Positions 29,832 to 32,066 of a stretch of DNA of 32,066 nucleotides are shown here, piece by piece. This DNA comes from an uncultured Mycoplasmatota bacterium (GTDB lineage: Bacteria > Bacillota_I > Bacilli_A > RF39 > UBA660), in the NCBI GenBank assembly GCA_945872435.1, contig CAMBYP010000009.1:1-32066 (forward strand). Reading direction: 5' to 3'. The stretch's first letter is position 1; the number at the start of each line of letters is the position of its first letter. Position numbers and translations under genes: made by a program. A model generated the notes under the pieces. It made no database searches and had not been told where the DNA came from. It worked only from the letters and a program-made list of their open reading frames with translations.

Positions 29832-30194
29832 ATGAAGAAATTTTATTATGATAAAGATACAAATTCAATATTAGTTTCTGAAAAAGAGATAAACAATAAT
29901 CAATTAGAAGAACTTGTCGCTAACACAAAAGAAGCGGCACTTGAAAAACATATTCCAGTGGTAAAAGAATTAGATAACGAAACAGAAATTCAAGTAGGAA
30001 ATGTGTTACATCCTTCAACAGAAGAACATTATATTGAATGGATTTATGTGGAATTAAAAAATGGTAATTTACAAATCACTTTCCACTGTGATGAACAGCC
30101 AATTGCTATAATTCCATATAAAAAAGAAGATATTCTAGCTGTTTATAGTTATTGTAATTTACATGGTTTATGGAAATTAGAAGATTTGTCTTAG
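29832..30194 (+). CDS. sor: superoxide reductase (class III-like, cysteine-free N-terminal domain)
   Basis: 120-aa desulfoferrodoxin-family protein reducing superoxide to H2O2. The catalytic domain is complete: E38-K39-H40 (EKHIPVV), H60 and H66 (VLHPSTEEHYIEW), and C108-x-x-H111 (YCNLHGLW) form the Fe(His)4Cys centre with the conserved EK pair. The first 37 residues follow the desulforedoxin domain pattern (KFY..., ELVANTKEAA) but have none of its four cysteines, so the Fe(Cys)4 centre is missing. That matches class III enzymes such as Treponema neelaredoxin. ATG 29832, not the GTG 29808 inside rbr, is the likely start although its ribosome binding site is weak. Product H2O2 would go to rubrerythrin from the same operon. 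Confidence 0.9.
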   Translation: MKKFYYDKDTNSILVSEKEINNNQLEELVANTKEAALEKHIPVVKELDNETEIQVGNVLHPSTEEHYIEWIYVELKNGNLQITFHCDEQPIAIIPYKKEDILAVYSYCNLHGLWKLEDLS

Positions 30195-30209
30195 ACAAAT
30201 CTTTTTTTT
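30181..30209 (+). terminator. terminator of the perR-rbr-sor operon
   Basis: AAGATTTGTC-TTA-GACAAATCTT followed by T's. Confidence 0.92.
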
Positions 30210-30216
30210 AAAACAA

Positions 30217-30245
30217 AAAATGTTCTATTTATTAGAACATTTTTA
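30217..30245 (-). terminator. terminator of the reverse-strand gene at 30243
   Basis: On the reverse strand TGTTCTA-ATAAA-TAGAACA with T's after; A/T tracts on both sides may allow use in both directions. Confidence 0.82.
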
Positions 30246-30785
30246 TAAGAATGTATGTAATTTATAACATAATGTTTTTACAAAATTTGTTTTTGGCGTT
30301 TCTACTTTTTCTGGCTCATCAAAAATAGAAATTGCATTTTCTTTCAAATATTGTTTTTCTTGCAAGTTGAAATCATTTCCAAAAACATATGCTCCACGTT
30401 TTAACTGGCATGTTCTTTTTTCTTTAATATATTCATTACATGCTTCATTATCAGTTTTCTCATATACTGGAGCAATTAAATGTGTATCAGGGACAATTAC
30501 AATATCTAATAATTGTAATCCTTGTTTCATTTTATAAATAATATGTGCCATATTTTTTTCAATATAAGTTGCTAAATTTTCATTTAGTTTAGCCATAGTT
30601 TTAAAAAAACTTTTTGTTAGTTTATTTAAATCTAACGTTTGCCCTAGATCTTCTAAATGAATATATAAATCAAAAAATTGATTTACTTCTTCCATGTGAA
30701 CCTCTTTTTGTTTCCTTAAAGTAGAAAGGTAATTCTTAACATCGCTTTCTAATACATTTGATTTTAAAGTCTGTTCAGTTTCCAT
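30243..30785 (-). CDS. hypothetical protein, reverse strand
   Basis: Unrecognised 180-aa soluble, mainly helical protein beginning METEQTLKSNVLESDVKNYLSTLRKQKEVHMEEV. The second half has more strand-like segments (GLQLLDIVIVPDTHLIAPVYEK, KRGAYVFGNDFNLQEKQYL). No signal peptide or known motif is seen. The start at 30785 is set by AAGGAGAG upstream; the ORF-track start lies 60 nt earlier, inside the promoter. It is a single-gene unit convergent with the oxidative-stress operon. Function unknown. Confidence 0.76.
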   Translation of the reverse strand: METEQTLKSNVLESDVKNYLSTLRKQKEVHMEEVNQFFDLYIHLEDLGQTLDLNKLTKSFFKTMAKLNENLATYIEKNMAHIIYKMKQGLQLLDIVIVPDTHLIAPVYEKTDNEACNEYIKEKRTCQLKRGAYVFGNDFNLQEKQYLKENAISIFDEPEKVETPKTNFVKTLCYKLHTFL

Positions 30786-30816
30786 ATTTCTCTCCTTTTT
30801 GTGTGAAACGAGTCTT

Positions 30817-30845
30817 ATTATATCACATATTTCCATGATGTTCAA
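30817..30845 (-). promoter_or_regulatory. promoter of the reverse-strand gene
   Basis: On the reverse strand TTGAAC, 17 nt, TATAAT with a TG extension. Confidence 0.78.
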
Positions 30846-30882
30846 ATTTTTATTCCTTATTCATGTAAAGTCATTGTTTTTA

Positions 30883-30911
30883 TTGATTTTTTTTATTAGC
30901 TTCGTTATACT
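30883..30911 (+). promoter_or_regulatory. promoter of the lipoprotein gene
   Basis: TTGATT, 17 nt, TATACT. Confidence 0.7.
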
Positions 30912-30932
30912 AAAAGAAAGGTAGATGAGTAT

Positions 30933-31406
30933 ATGAAAAAGATAGAAATTGTGATATTTAGTATTTTTATGGTTTTATTTACAGGATGTCAAAACCATGA
31001 AGAACAAATTATGTATGAATGTAGTTTATGGGGAAATTTGGAGTTTTATGATACAACTTATGTGACAGAAATATATAGTAGGGATGCAAAAAATATTTCT
31101 AAACTACACATTACTACTTCTTATAGTGCAAAATGGGACGATGTAGATGTGAAGCAATTAATGACACAGCTAAATCAAGAAAAGGAAGAAATTTATAAAA
31201 GCTATGAAGAGGTTAGTTATGAAATACATCAAATTGGAAATAATATTACTGCTGAACAGATTATTTCGATGACGACAAATAATTTAAATATGTTAAAACA
31301 AGATCAAAATTATCAAAATTTAATAAATCATAATCAATTGAATATGGAACAATATGTAAATTGGTTGACAAGTCAAGGATATCAGTGTCAAAACAAAAAT
31401 AGTTGA
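30933..31406 (+). CDS. putative lipoprotein (DUF1307-like)
   Basis: 157-aa protein with a lipoprotein signal: a basic start, a hydrophobic core (IVIFSIFMVLF) and lipobox FTGC with the lipidated Cys at residue 19. The mature part (YECSLWGNLEFYDTTYVTEIYSRDAKNISKLHITTSYS) resembles DUF1307 (YehR-like) lipoproteins, a tentative match. The C-terminal region is Asn- and Gln-rich. It is anchored outside the cytoplasmic membrane; function unknown. AAAGGTAG lies before the ATG. Its stop directly abuts the -35 box of the next promoter. Confidence 0.75.
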   Translation: MKKIEIVIFSIFMVLFTGCQNHEEQIMYECSLWGNLEFYDTTYVTEIYSRDAKNISKLHITTSYSAKWDDVDVKQLMTQLNQEKEEIYKSYEEVSYEIHQIGNNITAEQIISMTTNNLNMLKQDQNYQNLINHNQLNMEQYVNWLTSQGYQCQNKNS

Positions 31407-31434
31407 TTGACATTATGTTGAGATATGATATAAT
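31407..31434 (+). promoter_or_regulatory. promoter of the tandem secreted-protein genes
   Basis: TTGACA, 16 nt, TATAAT with TGA extension. The -35 box begins at the nucleotide after the lipoprotein stop. Confidence 0.78.
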
Positions 31435-31467
31435 TGTTATAGTGAAAATAGGAGGGAGTAGAAAATT

Positions 31468-31968
31468 ATGGAACAAAAGAATTTTGCAATTGTTGCACTT
31501 GTATGTGCACTAGCAATCATGGCAGTAGGTTATTCATTACTTGCTCAAAATTTGACAATTAATGGTACTGCTAATATTACAAGTACATGGGATGTACAAA
31601 TTACAGGAATTACTGAAGGAGAGGCAACTGGTGGTGCAACTAATAAAACACCAGCATCATTTACTGGAACATCAGCAACATTTAATGTAAATTTAGTAAA
31701 CCCAGGAGATAAAATGATTTATAATATTACAGTTGAAAATAAAGGTAGCTTAAATGCTAAATTAACTGGTTTAACTGTAAGCCCTGAAGAAACTGCTGAA
31801 ACAGGAATTTATTATAAAGTAACTGGAGTTACAAAAAACGTTACAACTCTAGATGCTGCAGAAACAAATACAATTACTGTTGAAGTAGGTTGGGTAGCAA
31901 CTGATCAAACAGCTCCAGAACAAAAAACAGTTCCACTAACTGTAAATTTAGTTTATACACAATATTAA
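31468..31968 (+). CDS. secreted beta-rich surface protein (TasA/camelysin-like, tentative)
   Basis: 166-aa protein with an N-terminal hydrophobic segment (about residues 6-26, FAIVALVCALAIMAVGYSLLA) used as signal or anchor. The rest is a Thr-, Asn- and Gly-rich, cysteine-free domain with beta-strand character (TWDVQITGITEGEA, GDKMIYNITVENKGSLNAKLTGLTVSPEE, TITVEVGWV). The NPGDKMIYNITVENKGSLNAKL pattern is what TasA/camelysin-type matrix or fibre proteins show, but I cannot prove homology by eye. AGGAGGG and a strong promoter suggest high expression. A second gene with the same N-terminus follows. Confidence 0.72.
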   Translation: MEQKNFAIVALVCALAIMAVGYSLLAQNLTINGTANITSTWDVQITGITEGEATGGATNKTPASFTGTSATFNVNLVNPGDKMIYNITVENKGSLNAKLTGLTVSPEETAETGIYYKVTGVTKNVTTLDAAETNTITVEVGWVATDQTAPEQKTVPLTVNLVYTQY

Positions 31969-31984
31969 TGAAAGGATGAAATAA

Positions 31985-32066
31985 ATGGATACAAAAGCTA
32001 AAAATATTATTATTGGAGCATTACTTGCTGCTGTAGCAATTATGGCAGTAGGATATGCTGCATTAG
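31985..32066 (+). CDS. partial secreted protein, paralogue of the gene before it
   Basis: Begins 16 nt after the previous stop behind AAAGGATG and runs off the window. The 27 visible codons (MDTKAKNIIIGALLAAVAIMAVGYAAL) repeat the AIMAVGY core of the upstream signal/anchor segment. It is in the same operon and probably a tandem duplicate family. Too short for the ORF track; nothing can be said of its mature domain. Confidence 0.75.
   Translation, partial: MDTKAKNIIIGALLAAVAIMAVGYAAL

Overview
The window reads as a chromosomal segment of an AT-rich, anaerobic Bacillota, most likely an uncultured member of the class Bacilli (Erysipelotrichales/RF39-like). The basis is gene order shared with Bacillus, the cell-wall genes, rubrerythrin and superoxide reductase, and TGA used as a normal stop. 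The exact lineage is inference. Nothing here looks like a phage, IS element or CRISPR locus.

Layout. (1) 1-8 kb keeps the Bacillus yrzL-yrrK-yrzB-yrrL-yrrM-yrrN-yrrO-greA order: ireB, ruvX, a DUF1292 gene, mltG, then the wobble-uridine set trmR, trhP1 and trhP2 with a lytic-transglycosylase-like gene inserted, then greA and tig. (2) 8-10.6 kb is an envelope cluster: uppS, cdsA and rseP. (3) 10.7-13 kb is an ABC-2 exporter pair. (4) 13-16.2 kb is accessory: two 2-TM coiled-coil proteins, a reverse-strand orphan, a GNAT acetyltransferase, and a gene-free stretch that folds like a small RNA. (5) 16.2-20.8 kb holds five tRNAs, a long-form gltX, alr and two orphans. (6) 20.9-23.1 kb holds dnaB and dnaI of the replication-restart/helicase-loading machinery.

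(7) 23.1-24.4 kb is the highlight: a gene-free stretch of about 600 nt, more G/C-rich than its surroundings, with its own strong promoter, a long 5'/3' closing helix and internal hairpins. It is followed directly by a four-TM protein of the OapA ('CorB-like') family. I call it an OLE RNA-oapA pair. (8) 24.4-28.8 kb: rsmE, a Glu/Lys-rich membrane-anchored orphan, mtaB and two GT2-type glycosyltransferase genes. (9) 28.8-30.2 kb is an oxidative-stress operon: a PerR-type repressor with a perfect 19-bp palindrome at its transcription start, rubrerythrin, and a superoxide reductase whose N-terminal domain has lost its cysteines. (10) 30.2-32 kb: a reverse-strand orphan, a lipoprotein, and two tandem secreted proteins with a shared N-terminal anchor, the last cut by the window edge.

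The genome is compact. ATGA overlaps are common, -35 boxes sit on stop codons or inside terminators, and nearly every unit is separated by a clear hairpin plus T-run. Where the ORF track began at an upstream GTG/TTG/ATG, I moved several starts to the ATG behind a Shine-Dalgarno sequence. No database search was possible, so family names come from motif recognition.
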